Source of the DNA: Ruegeria arenilitoris
GTDB taxonomy: Bacteria > Pseudomonadota > Alphaproteobacteria > Rhodobacterales > Rhodobacteraceae
Direction of reading: 5' to 3'
Length of the DNA stretch: 64,000 nt
NCBI RefSeq assembly: GCF_013035315.1
Contig: NZ_WQHP01000001.1
Coordinates: forward strand, 186,001-250,000
Shown here: piece after piece, positions 25,341 to 34,178 of the stretch
Layout of the letters: each line of letters begins with the position of its first letter
How positions within the stretch are numbered: the first letter of the stretch is position 1
The notes under the pieces: model-generated
The model's database searches: none
What the model was told of the DNA's origin: nothing
What the model saw: only the letters and a program-made list of their open reading frames with translations
Program-made: the position numbers and the translations under genes

Positions 25341-26426
25341 CTAGTGGGCCTGCGCCGGTGGCGTGTCATCGCCTAGGCGACCGTCAAGCGACATCAGAAT
25401 CGCCACCGGACGCAGCGCGGGTATGTGGCTGAAGATGATCAGAATGCAGACGGTCAGGGGCACGCTGAGGAACGCTCCGATCAACCCCCATACGGTGGTC
25501 CAGAAGGTCAGCGCCAGGATCACCAAAAACGTGGACATGTTCAGCGATCGCCCCAACATGGCGGGGTCCAGAAAGTTGCCGATCATGAACTGGATCGTGC
25601 CGCATCCCAGTACGATGATCAGGAACGGTCCGATTGTTTCGAACTGCACCAAAGCGATCATGGCCGGGAAGATCACGGCAATGATCGACCCGATCGATGG
25701 GATGAAGTTCAGCGCAAAGGTCAGCACTGCCCATGTTTCAGCATATTCCAGTCCAAGCACTTTGAAGACGGTATAGCTGATGCCCGCTGTGACAAGGCTG
25801 ATGAAGGTTTTGACGCCGACATAGCGCTGCAGGCTATAGGTGATAGCGTCCAAAATGGCCGTGAATTCGGCTCCGGTTTCAGGGCTGCCTGCGGCAAGCC
25901 GGATCTTTTTGCGAAAGGCCAGACGCTCGGCCATCAGGAAGGCGACGTAGAGGCTGATCAGAAAGAACTGGTTCAACAGCGATGTCGCACTGCTGAGCAA
26001 CACGCGGGCGACATAGGACATGTCGATGCTGACCAAGTTGTCGCGGATGAAAGTCGTGACATCATTCCCGACCAGCCCTGTAATGCGATGCACGGCACCA
26101 TCGAACTGGTTCTCATAGGTGCTGATTGAGCGGGCGAACTGCGTGGCCTGACTTCCCAGAATGTACATGATCACGAACAAACCGGCTAATACGACAGTGA
26201 CAGCGGCGACATTAGCCAGCCAGATGGGAACGCGTGTCAGTGCAATCACTCGATCACTGAGGGCGATGATCAGAACGTTGATCAACAGCGCCATCGTCAG
26301 CGGGATCAAAAAGGCCGACCCGGCATAGAGGCCCAGCACGATCAGTGTGGCCACGATGGTCGTGTCGCGCACGACCGACAGTTTCAACCGTGGGCCGCTC
26401 GTGTTCTGATCAGGTTCCAAAGTCAT
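25341..26426 (-). CDS. AI-2E family transporter (PerM-like)
   Basis: Inner-membrane protein of 361 residues with about eight helices. The N-terminal helices are VVATLIVLGLYAGSAFLIPLTMALLI; the family marks are LNFIPSIGSIIAVIFPAMIALVQF near residue 240 and the C-terminal helix set ending in GLIGAFLSVPLTVCILIIFSHIPALRPVAILM. Some relatives export autoinducer-2, others are Na+/H+ antiporters, so the substrate is open. It precedes the deacetylase-like gene by three bases. Confidence 0.9.
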   Translation of the reverse strand: MTLEPDQNTSGPRLKLSVVRDTTIVATLIVLGLYAGSAFLIPLTMALLINVLIIALSDRVIALTRVPIWLANVAAVTVVLAGLFVIMYILGSQATQFARSISTYENQFDGAVHRITGLVGNDVTTFIRDNLVSIDMSYVARVLLSSATSLLNQFFLISLYVAFLMAERLAFRKKIRLAAGSPETGAEFTAILDAITYSLQRYVGVKTFISLVTAGISYTVFKVLGLEYAETWAVLTFALNFIPSIGSIIAVIFPAMIALVQFETIGPFLIIVLGCGTIQFMIGNFLDPAMLGRSLNMSTFLVILALTFWTTVWGLIGAFLSVPLTVCILIIFSHIPALRPVAILMSLDGRLGDDTPPAQAH

Positions 26427-26605
26427 CGTTCAGCCCGCCTGTGACGCCGCGTGGCACGTTATACCGATTGGTGGTCGGTCGGAAAGTCGATCCTGCATAG
26501 CCGGGCGGGATTTTGCAATGCGAGCAAATGTTTGGCCGGGATAATTTACGTCGCAACCGGGATTTGCCGTTTCAGAGGAATGGCCCCGCGGGTTAGGCTT
26601 TGCCA

Positions 26606-27472
26606 ATGAATGCACAAGTGATTCCCTCTTTCAGCCGGCCCATCAGGGCGCTGTGGCTTGCCATAGTTCGGTTCAACAACAAAAACGGCTTTGTCATGAG
26701 CAGCCACGTCGCCATGTCGCTGATGCTGGCCCTGTTTCCCTTTGTGCTGTTTACCGTTGCCTTGGCCGGGTCATTGTCGCAAGGCTATGTGACCGACGAA
26801 TTGATTGAGTTGGTGTTCGGAGCCTGGCCCCAAGACGTGGCGGGCCCGATCGTTTCCGAACTGCGAGCGGTTTTGCAGGAGTCTGGCTCTGGCGTCATCA
26901 CCTTGGGTGGTCTTCTGGCGATATTCTTTGCCTCGAATGGTGTGATGGCGGTGCGTGCCGCGATGAACCAGGCCTATCATGACCGGGACGTCTGGCCGTT
27001 CTGGAAAACCCGGCTGCTGTGCTTAGGGCTTGTGATTGTCGGTGGCGTCGCCATTCTGGGCATTGCCGCGGTCGAGGTTGTCTTGCCAGTCTACACGCAG
27101 TTGGTCAGCGAAAAGACGGATGTGGACCTGTCGGACTGGTTGTCGGTCGAACGTCTGCGCTGGACCTTCACCGTCGCGGTTCCGGCAGGCACCGTTCTTT
27201 TGGCACATCTGATACTGCCAACGCGGCGGCACAGGATCATGCAAATTTTGCCCGGAGTTATTCTGACACTGGCCCTGTGGGCCGCAGGCGGGTGGGGGTT
27301 CTCGATCTACATCGCCCAATTTGCGACTTACAGCGCCACATATGCGGGTCTGGCAGGTGTGATGGCGGCGTTGATCTTTCTGTATCTGTGCGCGGCCATT
27401 CTGATCTTTGGCGCCGAATACAACGGCGCTTTGATGGATCTGGAAAACGATCACGGTCAGGGGGCAGCATGA
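26606..27472 (+). CDS. YihY/BrkB family inner-membrane protein
   Basis: Membrane protein of 288 residues of the BrkB (YihY) family, with about six helices. I take the ATG at 26606; a TTG two codons earlier is the only alternative. Family signs are the N-terminal SHVAMSLMLALFPFVLFTVALAGS, LAIFFASNGVMAVRAAMNQAY, and the last helices YAGLAGVMAALIFLYLCAAILIFGAEYNGAL. It was once named ribonuclease BN by mistake; the true function is unknown. It starts divergently from the AI-2E gene, and its stop overlaps the start of the multihaem cytochrome gene (ATGA). Confidence 0.92.
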   Translation: MNAQVIPSFSRPIRALWLAIVRFNNKNGFVMSSHVAMSLMLALFPFVLFTVALAGSLSQGYVTDELIELVFGAWPQDVAGPIVSELRAVLQESGSGVITLGGLLAIFFASNGVMAVRAAMNQAYHDRDVWPFWKTRLLCLGLVIVGGVAILGIAAVEVVLPVYTQLVSEKTDVDLSDWLSVERLRWTFTVAVPAGTVLLAHLILPTRRHRIMQILPGVILTLALWAAGGWGFSIYIAQFATYSATYAGLAGVMAALIFLYLCAAILIFGAEYNGALMDLENDHGQGAA

Positions 27473-29370
27473 AGGCTTTGGTTCTGGCATTCGGGCTACT
27501 AATGCCCGCGGCTGCTTTGGGTCAGTCAGCGACCTATGTCGGGTCCGATCAGTGTGTCGAGTGCCACAAGGACGAGGCCGCTGAATGGTCCTCATCCCAC
27601 CATGCGCTGGCCTGGACCGAGGCTGGGGAAGGGGCCGTTGTCGCGGATTTTGGCGGTACACGGTTCGAACATGACGGCATGTCGGTGGAGTTCTCGGACA
27701 AGGACGGAACCCCAAGCGCGGCAGTTACCGAAAAAGACGGGGTCACCACAGAGTATGGTGTGCATTCCGTCGTCGGTATCGAGCCGCTGCAACAGTACTT
27801 GTTCGAGACCGAACCGGGCCGGTTGCAAAGCTTTGATGTAGTCTGGGACACCGAGAACAAAGAATGGTTTCACCTTTACCCTGATCAGGATTTGCCGCCG
27901 GATGACGGGTTGCACTGGACCGGACCATACAAGAACTGGAACGCGCGATGTGCCGAATGCCACGCCACGGGGTTTGAAAAGAAGTACAATGCGGAAACCC
28001 GAACCTATAGCTCGACCCAGTCCGAGATCGGTGTCGGGTGCGAGGCCTGCCACGGCCCAGGCTCGGCGCATATCGACTGGGTTGGTGGGCAAAGCCTGCC
28101 CGAGGGCATTGGAGATACCGGTTTCTTGATTGATTGGGGGCGGGGCCAGACCGAGGTTGAGATACAGCAATGCGCAGGCTGCCATTCCCGGCGCGAGGCA
28201 CATGGCGACGGCAACCCGCTGCCGGGTACGCCGTTTCATGACGCGTATAACCTGGCGGTGCTGCGTCCGGGGCTCTATCACCCTGACGGGCAGATTTTGG
28301 ACGAGGTCTACGTGTATGGCTCGTTCCTGCAATCCAAGATGTATGATCGCGGAGTAGGGTGCATGGATTGCCACAATCCGCACAGCGCATCCCTGAAGGC
28401 CGATGGAAACGGGGTGTGCACGCAATGCCACTCTCCGGCTGCCAACCCGCGGTTCCCGACGCTGAGTGCGAAAGAGTATGACTCGCCCGCGCATCATCAC
28501 CACCCTGATGGCAGCGAGGGCGCGCAGTGCAAATCCTGCCATATGATCGAGCGTGTCTACATGGGTGTGGATGGCCGTCGCGACCACAGTTTCCGTATCC
28601 CGCGTCCCGACTTGGGGCTTGGACAGGATGCCTGTACGGATTGCCATCAGGATCAGGGCCAAGACTGGGCAGCGCAACAGATCGAAGGCTGGTTCCCGGA
28701 TAGCGCGCACAGAGAGACGCATTTCGGATCGACCTTTCAGGCCGCCACGCTGGGACTTGCTGACGGGCCTGATGACCTGCTGGGGATTGCGACTGACCCG
28801 GATCAACCCGGTATCATCCGCGCAACAGCGGCTTATCTCCTGCAGCCCTTTGGCTCCGCAGATGTGGCAGCTCGGACTGCCGCGTTGTTGACGGACGAAG
28901 ACCCGCTAGTGCGCGCAAATGCAGCGCCCTTGCAGCGTCAGGCCAGCGTGCCCGATCAAGTCCAGCGTCTTGAGCCTTTGTTGTCGGACCCATTGCGAAA
29001 CGTCCGTATCTCTGCCGCGAAAGAGTTCCTGAACATTCCGCCGCAAGCGTTGTCGCGCGCGCAGCAGCAAGCCTCTGGGCAGGCCATGTCCGAGTGGCAG
29101 TCGGCGATTTCGAACCGTCTGGATTTCCCGGAAACCCATCTTGTTCTGGGGGGTATGGCGCTGACATTCCGCAACGCCAGAGCCGCCGAGCAAGCGTTCC
29201 AAGAGGTCGTGACACTCGATCCGCAAAGGGCCGAGGCCTGGCCCATGCTGGTCCAGTTGGCGCAGATCAATCGCGGGCCTCAGGCAGCGCGCGAGATGCT
29301 GCAACAGGGGCTGGAGATCATTCCCGAAGACCCGAACCTTCTGCAATTGCAGGACCAGATGGGCCGCTGA
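27469..29370 (+). CDS. Octahaem c-type cytochrome with HEAT/TPR-like C-terminus
   Basis: Exported protein of 633 residues with signal peptide MKALVLAFGLLMPAAALGQ. The N-terminal 400 residues carry eight CxxCH haem sites: CVECH, CAECH, CEACH, CAGCH, CMDCH, CTQCH, CKSCH and CTDCH, a layout like the cytochrome c554/NrfA-related multihaem proteins. From about residue 410 there are helical repeats (HEAT-like ATAAYLLQPFG, ADVAARTAALLTDEDPLVRANAA) and then TPR-like units (FRNARAAEQAFQEVVTLDPQRAEAW and a second copy). It is coupled by ATGA to the BrkB gene. No enzymatic residue set (such as the NrfA CxxCK) is present, so electron transfer or an unknown periplasmic reductase is inferred. The start is fixed by the overlap and signal peptide. 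Confidence 0.9.
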   Translation: MKALVLAFGLLMPAAALGQSATYVGSDQCVECHKDEAAEWSSSHHALAWTEAGEGAVVADFGGTRFEHDGMSVEFSDKDGTPSAAVTEKDGVTTEYGVHSVVGIEPLQQYLFETEPGRLQSFDVVWDTENKEWFHLYPDQDLPPDDGLHWTGPYKNWNARCAECHATGFEKKYNAETRTYSSTQSEIGVGCEACHGPGSAHIDWVGGQSLPEGIGDTGFLIDWGRGQTEVEIQQCAGCHSRREAHGDGNPLPGTPFHDAYNLAVLRPGLYHPDGQILDEVYVYGSFLQSKMYDRGVGCMDCHNPHSASLKADGNGVCTQCHSPAANPRFPTLSAKEYDSPAHHHHPDGSEGAQCKSCHMIERVYMGVDGRRDHSFRIPRPDLGLGQDACTDCHQDQGQDWAAQQIEGWFPDSAHRETHFGSTFQAATLGLADGPDDLLGIATDPDQPGIIRATAAYLLQPFGSADVAARTAALLTDEDPLVRANAAPLQRQASVPDQVQRLEPLLSDPLRNVRISAAKEFLNIPPQALSRAQQQASGQAMSEWQSAISNRLDFPETHLVLGGMALTFRNARAAEQAFQEVVTLDPQRAEAWPMLVQLAQINRGPQAAREMLQQGLEIIPEDPNLLQLQDQMGR

Positions 29371-29467
29371 AACGGCAAGGCTTGGCCCGGTTTCGGCCAC
29401 GTTCCCGGCAAAATTCGCAGTTACCAGTGACACTGAGGCAAGAACTGCCCCAGCGTATAGGTGAGTG

Positions 29468-29656
29468 ATGTTTCTGAAACCGGTCCACACGTCCCAACTG
29501 AAACGACCATTGGCCGTGTCTCAACGGGTCGAAGAGTTACGCGCTCGACCGCCGCAATTCATCAACCACGGTGAAGCGCTCTTGTTACAGGGCATTGCGG
29601 TTGCGTCGCTGCGCGAACAAGTGCTGGCCGAAGATCGAATTTCGCTGGACGATTGA
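29468..29656 (+). CDS. Small hypothetical protein (62 aa)
   Basis: A short open frame filling the space after the cytochrome gene, ending one base before the convergent rlmE stop. The product begins MFLKPVHTSQLKRPLAVSQRVEEL and ends in VLAEDRISLDD, with no helix, signal or known domain. A GTG directly before the ATG is an alternative start, and there is no strong ribosome site. Codon choice resembles neighbouring genes, and the frame fits tightly between genes. Not recognised; it may be real but is weakly supported. Confidence 0.4.
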   Translation: MFLKPVHTSQLKRPLAVSQRVEELRARPPQFINHGEALLLQGIAVASLREQVLAEDRISLDD

Positions 29657-29657
29657 T

Positions 29658-30374
29658 TTAGCCGCGGAACCCGGTCGCGACCACAAATTTCTCGGAACTG
29701 TCCGAGCGCGACGCAGGCGGCTTCACATTCGCAACCTTGTCGAATTTCTGTTTTAACAGCTTCTGCAGATCGCCTTCGGCACCGCCCGCCAGCACCTTGG
29801 CGACGAAAGTGCCGCCTTCGTCCAGCACGTCAAACGCGAAATAGGCCGCCGTTTCGCACAGGGCCATAATGCGCAGGTGGTCGGTTTGTTTATGACCCGA
29901 AGAGGCCGCAGCCATATCGGACATCACCACGTCGGCTTTGCCGCCCAGCCAGTCTTTGACCTTCACGTCGGCATCGTCTTCCATGAAGTCCAACACATGG
30001 GCCTCGGCGCCTGCGACGGGTTCAACCTCTTGCAGGTCCACACCCAGAACCGTGCCGATCCGCTTGCCGGATTTTTCGCCCAGCGCATTGACGCGTTTCA
30101 CGGCCACCTGCAACCAGCCGCCCGGGGCGCAACCCAGATCGACCACACGCGCGCCGGGGACGAGGAAGCGGAATTTATCGTCCAATTCCAGAATCTTATA
30201 GGCCGCGCGCCCGCGATAGCCTTCGGCCTGCGCACGTTTCACATACGGGTCGTTCAGCTGCCGCTCGAGCCAACGGGTCGAGCTGAGCTTACGGCCGCGT
30301 GCCGTCTTAACCTTGACCTTCAGGTCGCGCTGCCCGCGGCCCGAGGTGTTTTTGCCACTTGGTGTCTTCGCCAT
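29658..30374 (-). CDS. rlmE: 23S rRNA 2'-O-ribose methyltransferase RlmE (FtsJ/RrmJ)
   Basis: SAM-dependent enzyme of 238 residues that methylates the ribose of U2552 in the A-loop of 23S rRNA at a late stage of 50S assembly. The SAM site is [15 protein letters not shown] near residue 80, the substrate/SAM region [19 protein letters not shown] near 135, and the catalytic set K-D-K-E is visible in [24 protein letters not shown] and [14 protein letters not shown] basic N-terminal extension (about 25 residues, rich in K and R) is common in alphaproteobacteria. TGATG overlap couples it to the Ppx/GppA gene upstream. Confidence 0.95.
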   Translation of the reverse strand: MAKTPSGKNTSGRGQRDLKVKVKTARGRKLSSTRWLERQLNDPYVKRAQAEGYRGRAAYKILELDDKFRFLVPGARVVDLGCAPGGWLQVAVKRVNALGEKSGKRIGTVLGVDLQEVEPVAGAEAHVLDFMEDDADVKVKDWLGGKADVVMSDMAAASSGHKQTDHLRIMALCETAAYFAFDVLDEGGTFVAKVLAGGAEGDLQKLLKQKFDKVANVKPPASRSDSSEKFVVATGFRG

Positions 30375-31486
30375 CAGAACGGTCCGTCTTCCAATACACC
30401 GTCCGCGCTCATCTGCGCATACAGCAGGCCTTCGCGCAGCCCCCGGTCCGCCACGGAAAGGCGGTCAGTGGGCCAGCATCTTAACAGCGCTTGCAAAATG
30501 GCCGAGCCGGACATGATCAGGGCCTGCCGGTCATCGCCGATACGCGGATCCCGGCGCCGACCCTGAGGGCCGAGTTCTAGATACCCACGTATCACTTTGT
30601 CAATCTGATCGCTGGTCATGCGCAAACCGTCTACCTTTGTGCGGTCATAGCGCTTGAGACCCAGGTGCGAAGCGGCGACAGTCGTGACCGTGCCGCTGGT
30701 GCCGACGATTTGGAACCCTTCCCGAGCCTGCTCGTCTTTGTACGGTGCGAAATCTGCCAGGTTTTCTTCGAAAAACCAGCTCATCAGGGCAAACCGGGCC
30801 GAGTCATCCTCGACATCATGAAACTGGTCACGCAGCGTGGCCACGCCCAAAGGAACGCTGATCCAGTCAACGACCTTGGCCGCGGGAAAGGGGCTTTCGC
30901 TGGTGTGAAACCCGTTATGCAAGCGCATGATCGCCGCTGGCCGGTCGCGTCGCGGCACGGACGAGATGTCGATCCACACCAGTTCGGTCGAGCCGCCTCC
31001 GATATCGACGACCAGTAGCTGCTCGGTCTTGGTCGACACTAGCGGGGCGCAAGAGATTACGGCCAGACGCGCTTCTTCTTCGGGTTGGATAATCTCAAGC
31101 GTCAGGCCAGTTTCGCGTTTGACCTGTCGAATGAAGTCGCGCGCGTTTTTCGCGCGGCGGCACGCCTCGGTCGCGACCAGACGCATGCGCCGAACCTTGT
31201 TGCGTTTTAGTTTTTGCTGACAGATGCGCAGAGCCTGAATGGTGCGCGCCATCGAGGACCGCGACAAACGTCCGGTCCGTTCCAGTCCCGCACCCAATTG
31301 TACGGACTTGGAAAAGCTGTCGACCACATGGAACCCGCTGCCTTTGGGCTGGGCTATCAACATGCGGCAACTATTTGTTCCCAAATCCAGCGCCGCATAC
31401 AACGCATCTGGATCGGGTCTTGCTGGCGCGGGGCTTTCGACCGCCTTCGGGAACGCGCCCGCACCTTTGGGACGCTTGGGCGCCAT
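30374..31486 (-). CDS. Exopolyphosphatase / pppGpp phosphatase family (Ppx/GppA)
   Basis: ASKHA-fold hydrolase of 370 residues. The phosphate-1 loop is [19 protein letters not shown] near residue 30 and the second is [17 protein letters not shown] near 170; conserved [19 protein letters not shown] and [15 protein letters not shown] also mark the family. It lacks the C-terminal HD domain of long Ppx enzymes. It cleaves terminal phosphate from polyphosphate or pppGpp; which of these cannot be told. It is coupled to rlmE, a pairing common in Rhodobacterales. A PPK2 kinase gene lies about 3 kb away, so polyphosphate is handled by both. Confidence 0.9.
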   Translation of the reverse strand: MAPKRPKGAGAFPKAVESPAPARPDPDALYAALDLGTNSCRMLIAQPKGSGFHVVDSFSKSVQLGAGLERTGRLSRSSMARTIQALRICQQKLKRNKVRRMRLVATEACRRAKNARDFIRQVKRETGLTLEIIQPEEEARLAVISCAPLVSTKTEQLLVVDIGGGSTELVWIDISSVPRRDRPAAIMRLHNGFHTSESPFPAAKVVDWISVPLGVATLRDQFHDVEDDSARFALMSWFFEENLADFAPYKDEQAREGFQIVGTSGTVTTVAASHLGLKRYDRTKVDGLRMTSDQIDKVIRGYLELGPQGRRRDPRIGDDRQALIMSGSAILQALLRCWPTDRLSVADRGLREGLLYAQMSADGVLEDGPF

Positions 31487-31536
31487 GTTAAACGCCCTCC
31501 GAACTTCGAGTTACCCCGACCATAGGTCGCGGAAAT

Positions 31537-31677
31537 GCGTCGTGCAAGACGCTCATTAAAGTGATGAGAATTTTGATATGAGTCTTTGAAGAAGACTTCG
31601 TTACAAGCCCGGTATCCCATCGTGGGCAAAAAGGTCGCTGGAAATGCGCCGTGTGTCGAAATTCGACCGACTTGCCC
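31537..31677 (+). promoter_or_regulatory. Structured leader / operator region before the one-carbon operon
   Basis: The 241-bp region upstream of the one-carbon genes contains several paired segments. Two adjacent hairpins are GCGTC/GACGC (31537-31552) and CTCAT/ATGAG (31552-31568). Nearer the gene, GGGCAA (31624-31629) can pair with TTGCCC (31672-31677), and inside it GGTCG (31633-31637) with CGACC (31664-31668). A perfect 13-bp palindrome GTCGAA-A-TTCGAC (31655-31667) competes with the inner pairing. This may be a DNA operator or an RNA switch. It does not match the B12 box or any riboswitch I recognise. Confidence 0.4.
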
Positions 31678-31727
31678 CCACATAGAAGTTTAGAACCGAT
31701 CCATCTGGTTAGGAGGAATCAAACGCA

Positions 31728-32024
31728 ATGCCTGACGTCACCATCGTATACTGGCGCGACATTCCCGCCCAAGTCATCGTCGGCAAAGGCCGCCGCGGTG
31801 CCAAGCGGCAGTTGGAAGAAAGGTTCGAGCAAGCCATCGACCGTGCGGCCATGAAGGTGAACGCCAAGGACAGCGATGCCTATCTGGCCGAATGGCGCAA
31901 AGCTGAACCTTTCGCAGTCGAGGGCGACCCGTCCGAGATTGCCGAGGCCGAGGCCGCACGTCTGGAGACAGAATACGATCAGGACCGCATCAAGGCGCTG
32001 ATCGCAAATGACGGTTGGGCATGA
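31728..32024 (+). CDS. Virulence-factor family protein (PF13769), one-carbon operon
   Basis: Small cytoplasmic protein of 98 residues beginning MPDVTIVYWRDIPAQVIVGKG, which I recognise as the family named Virulence_fact. AGGAGGA lies nine bases before the ATG. There is no catalytic motif that I can identify; the protein is mixed alpha/beta with an acidic C-terminal half. It is the first gene of an operon with an MTHFR-like enzyme and a methyl-THF methyltransferase. The name is historical. The family has been linked genetically to methionine synthesis in marine Rhodobacterales as I recall, so an accessory role in methyl-THF formation or use is the best guess. Confidence 0.8.
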   Translation: MPDVTIVYWRDIPAQVIVGKGRRGAKRQLEERFEQAIDRAAMKVNAKDSDAYLAEWRKAEPFAVEGDPSEIAEAEAARLETEYDQDRIKALIANDGWA

Positions 32025-32050
32025 GCCCGAAATCTTTATGGGAGGCCACG

Positions 32051-32977
32051 ATGGCTTTGCTGAATTTCAAGAAACGTGATGTGGTCGAAAACGGCCCCGT
32101 GAATCCGACCGTCGAAGCCTTTTTGCAAGGCTATTCGATCGAGGTGATGCCGCGCACCGCCGAAAAGGTCGAAGATTTCCGCGCTCTGCTGCCCGAAGGC
32201 ACCCGTGTATACATCGCCCATATCGAAGGCACGCCGATCGAGGATATGGTCAAGACCGCGAAGCGCATCGCTGCCGAAGGCTATCCGGTCATGCCGCATT
32301 TCCCTGCGCGGATCATTAAGGATGCGGCGACGCTGGAAAACTGGATTTCGATGTATCAGGGCGAGGCAGGCGTGGAACAGGCGCTGCTGCTGGCCGGTGG
32401 GGTCGAAAAACCGCATGGTGATTTCCACAGCTCGATGCAGTTGATGGAAACCGGCTTGTTCGACAAGGCAGGTTTCAAGCGCCTGCACGTTGCGGGCCAC
32501 CCCGAGGGCAACAAGGACATCGACCCCGATGGCTCGACCAAAAACGTCGAGGACGCGCTGCGCTGGAAACAAAAGTTCAGCGAAACCACGGATGCCGAAA
32601 TGGCACTGGCCACGCAGTTTGCGTTCGACGCCAAACCAATCATCGCCTGGGCGGACAGCCTGAAAGAAGCCGGCATCGATCTGCCGATCCACATCGGCAT
32701 CGCAGGCCCGGCCAAACTGCAGACGCTGATCAAATTCGCGATTGCCTGCGGTGTCGGCCCCTCGCTGAAGGTTCTGCAGAAACGCGCGATGGACGTATCC
32801 AAGCTGCTGCTGCCGTATGAGCCGACCGACGTTGTCACCGAGCTGGCCAACCACAAGGCGGCCAACCCGGACTTCAACATCACCAACGTGCATTTCTTCC
32901 CGCTCGGCGGTATCAAGACCAACGCCAACTGGGCGATCAATAACGGCGGCGCCTCGGCAAAGCCTGCAAACGCTTAA
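32051..32977 (+). CDS. Methylenetetrahydrofolate reductase-like enzyme
   Basis: Flavoenzyme of the methylene-THF reductase fold, 308 residues. I start at 32051 because GGGAGG is six bases upstream; an ATG overlapping the previous stop lies 30 bases earlier. Motifs consistent with the MetF barrel are YSIEVMPRTAEKVEDFRALLPEGTRVYIAHIEG (in parts) near the N-terminus, MPHFPARIIKD, LLLAGGVEKPHGDFHSS near residue 115 and IHIGIAGPAKLQTLIKFAIACGVG near 215. It interconverts methylene- and methyl-THF. It sits between the PF13769 gene and the methyltransferase gene, so it either makes methyl-THF for methionine synthesis or oxidises methyl groups taken from methylated compounds. Confidence 0.88.
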   Translation: MALLNFKKRDVVENGPVNPTVEAFLQGYSIEVMPRTAEKVEDFRALLPEGTRVYIAHIEGTPIEDMVKTAKRIAAEGYPVMPHFPARIIKDAATLENWISMYQGEAGVEQALLLAGGVEKPHGDFHSSMQLMETGLFDKAGFKRLHVAGHPEGNKDIDPDGSTKNVEDALRWKQKFSETTDAEMALATQFAFDAKPIIAWADSLKEAGIDLPIHIGIAGPAKLQTLIKFAIACGVGPSLKVLQKRAMDVSKLLLPYEPTDVVTELANHKAANPDFNITNVHFFPLGGIKTNANWAINNGGASAKPANA

Positions 32978-32986
32978 GGAACGGAC

Positions 32987-34048
32987 ATGACCCGTACAGT
33001 CGTAGAATCAAAAACAAAAACCGCCGTTCTGGGCTTCGACGAACCGTTCTGTGTGATCGGTGAGCGGATCAACCCGACGGGCCGTAAGAAACTGGCCGCT
33101 GAACTGGAAGCGGGCGATTTCTCGACCGTCGAGAAAGATGCCATCGCGCAGGTCGCGGCAGGTGCCACCGTTCTGGATATCAACGCGGGCGTCGTCTACA
33201 ACTCGAACCCCAACCCGAACGAGACCGAGCCGCCGCTGATGACCAAGATCGTCGAGTTGGTCCAGGGTCTGGTCGAGGTACCGCTGTGCATCGACTCGTC
33301 GGTTCCCGGCGCTCTGGAGGCCGGTCTTGAGGCGGCGGAGGGTCGTCCGCTGCTGAACTCGGTCACCGGTGAAGAAGAGCGTCTGGAGCTGGTTCTGCCG
33401 CTGGTCAAAAAGTACAACGTTCCGGTCGTGGCGATCTCGAACGACGATACAGGGATCTCGGAAGACCCCGACGTCCGCTTTGACGTCGCCAAGAAGATTG
33501 TTGAGCGCGCAGCTGATCACGGCATCCCCGCGCATGACATCGTCGTTGACCCGCTGGTCATGCCCATCGGTGCGATGGCTACTGCTGGCCAGCAGGTGTT
33601 CGCTTTGGTCCGGCGTCTGCGTGAAGAACTGGGTGTGAACACGACTTGCGGTGCGTCCAACATCTCGTTCGGCCTGCCGAACCGTCATGGCATCAACAAC
33701 GCCTTCCTGCCGATGGCCATGGGCGCTGGTATGACATCTGCGATCATGAACCCGGTTGCTTTGCCGATCACACAGAAGAAGATCGCCGAGAAGAAAGAGG
33801 CCGTTGCAGCCGCCGGCATCATCCTGCCCGAAGGCATGGATGACGAGGCGTTCGTGCAGATGTTCGGTCTGGGTTCGACCAAGCCGCGCGCTGGCAAGGA
33901 AATGGAGGCGATCCGCGCTGCCAACCTGCTGACCAACAACGACCCGCATGGCGGCGAGTGGATCCGGTTCAACAAATCCCCCGAAGAGGCCGGAGCTGCT
34001 GGTGCAGCGGGCGGCCGTCGCGGCGGTGGACGTCGTCGTCGCGCCTGA
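32987..34048 (+). CDS. Methyltetrahydrofolate:corrinoid methyltransferase (pterin-binding)
   Basis: Pterin-binding TIM barrel of 353 residues. It opens with CVIGERINPTGRKKLAAELEAGDF, which matches the second (folate) domain of MetH, AcsE and MtrH-like enzymes, followed by AAGATVLDINAG, PLCIDSSVPGALEAGLEA, NSVTGEEERLELVLPL and GASNISFGLPNRHGINNAFL. It carries no homocysteine, B12-binding or reactivation domain, so those must come from other proteins. The last dozen residues are Gly/Arg-rich (AGGRRGGGRRRRA), an unusual tail that is shared in kind with the ASKHA protein at 36059-38101. It is the last gene before a strong terminator. Confidence 0.9.
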   Translation: MTRTVVESKTKTAVLGFDEPFCVIGERINPTGRKKLAAELEAGDFSTVEKDAIAQVAAGATVLDINAGVVYNSNPNPNETEPPLMTKIVELVQGLVEVPLCIDSSVPGALEAGLEAAEGRPLLNSVTGEEERLELVLPLVKKYNVPVVAISNDDTGISEDPDVRFDVAKKIVERAADHGIPAHDIVVDPLVMPIGAMATAGQQVFALVRRLREELGVNTTCGASNISFGLPNRHGINNAFLPMAMGAGMTSAIMNPVALPITQKKIAEKKEAVAAAGIILPEGMDDEAFVQMFGLGSTKPRAGKEMEAIRAANLLTNNDPHGGEWIRFNKSPEEAGAAGAAGGRRGGGRRRRA

Positions 34049-34070
34049 TCGACCTACAGGGTTTAAAGAC

Positions 34071-34099
34071 AAGGCCGGGCAGGTATGCCCGGCCTTTTT
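34071..34099 (+). terminator. Rho-independent terminator of the one-carbon operon
   Basis: Perfect 11-bp stem AAGGCCGGGCA / TGCCCGGCCTT with loop GGTA, running into TTTTT. It is 22 bases downstream of the methyltransferase stop codon. Confidence 0.93.
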
Positions 34100-34178
34100 C
34101 ATATTGATGCGGATCAACGCCAGCCTCTGATCACCCTGTGATACTGTTGAAACATCGCACCAACGGTCAGGAGAGCAT

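Noticed and set aside
27019-27468. N-terminal 150-codon extension of the cytochrome frame
   Set aside because: It lies inside the BrkB gene in another frame. The ATG at 27469 gives a signal peptide and start-stop overlap.
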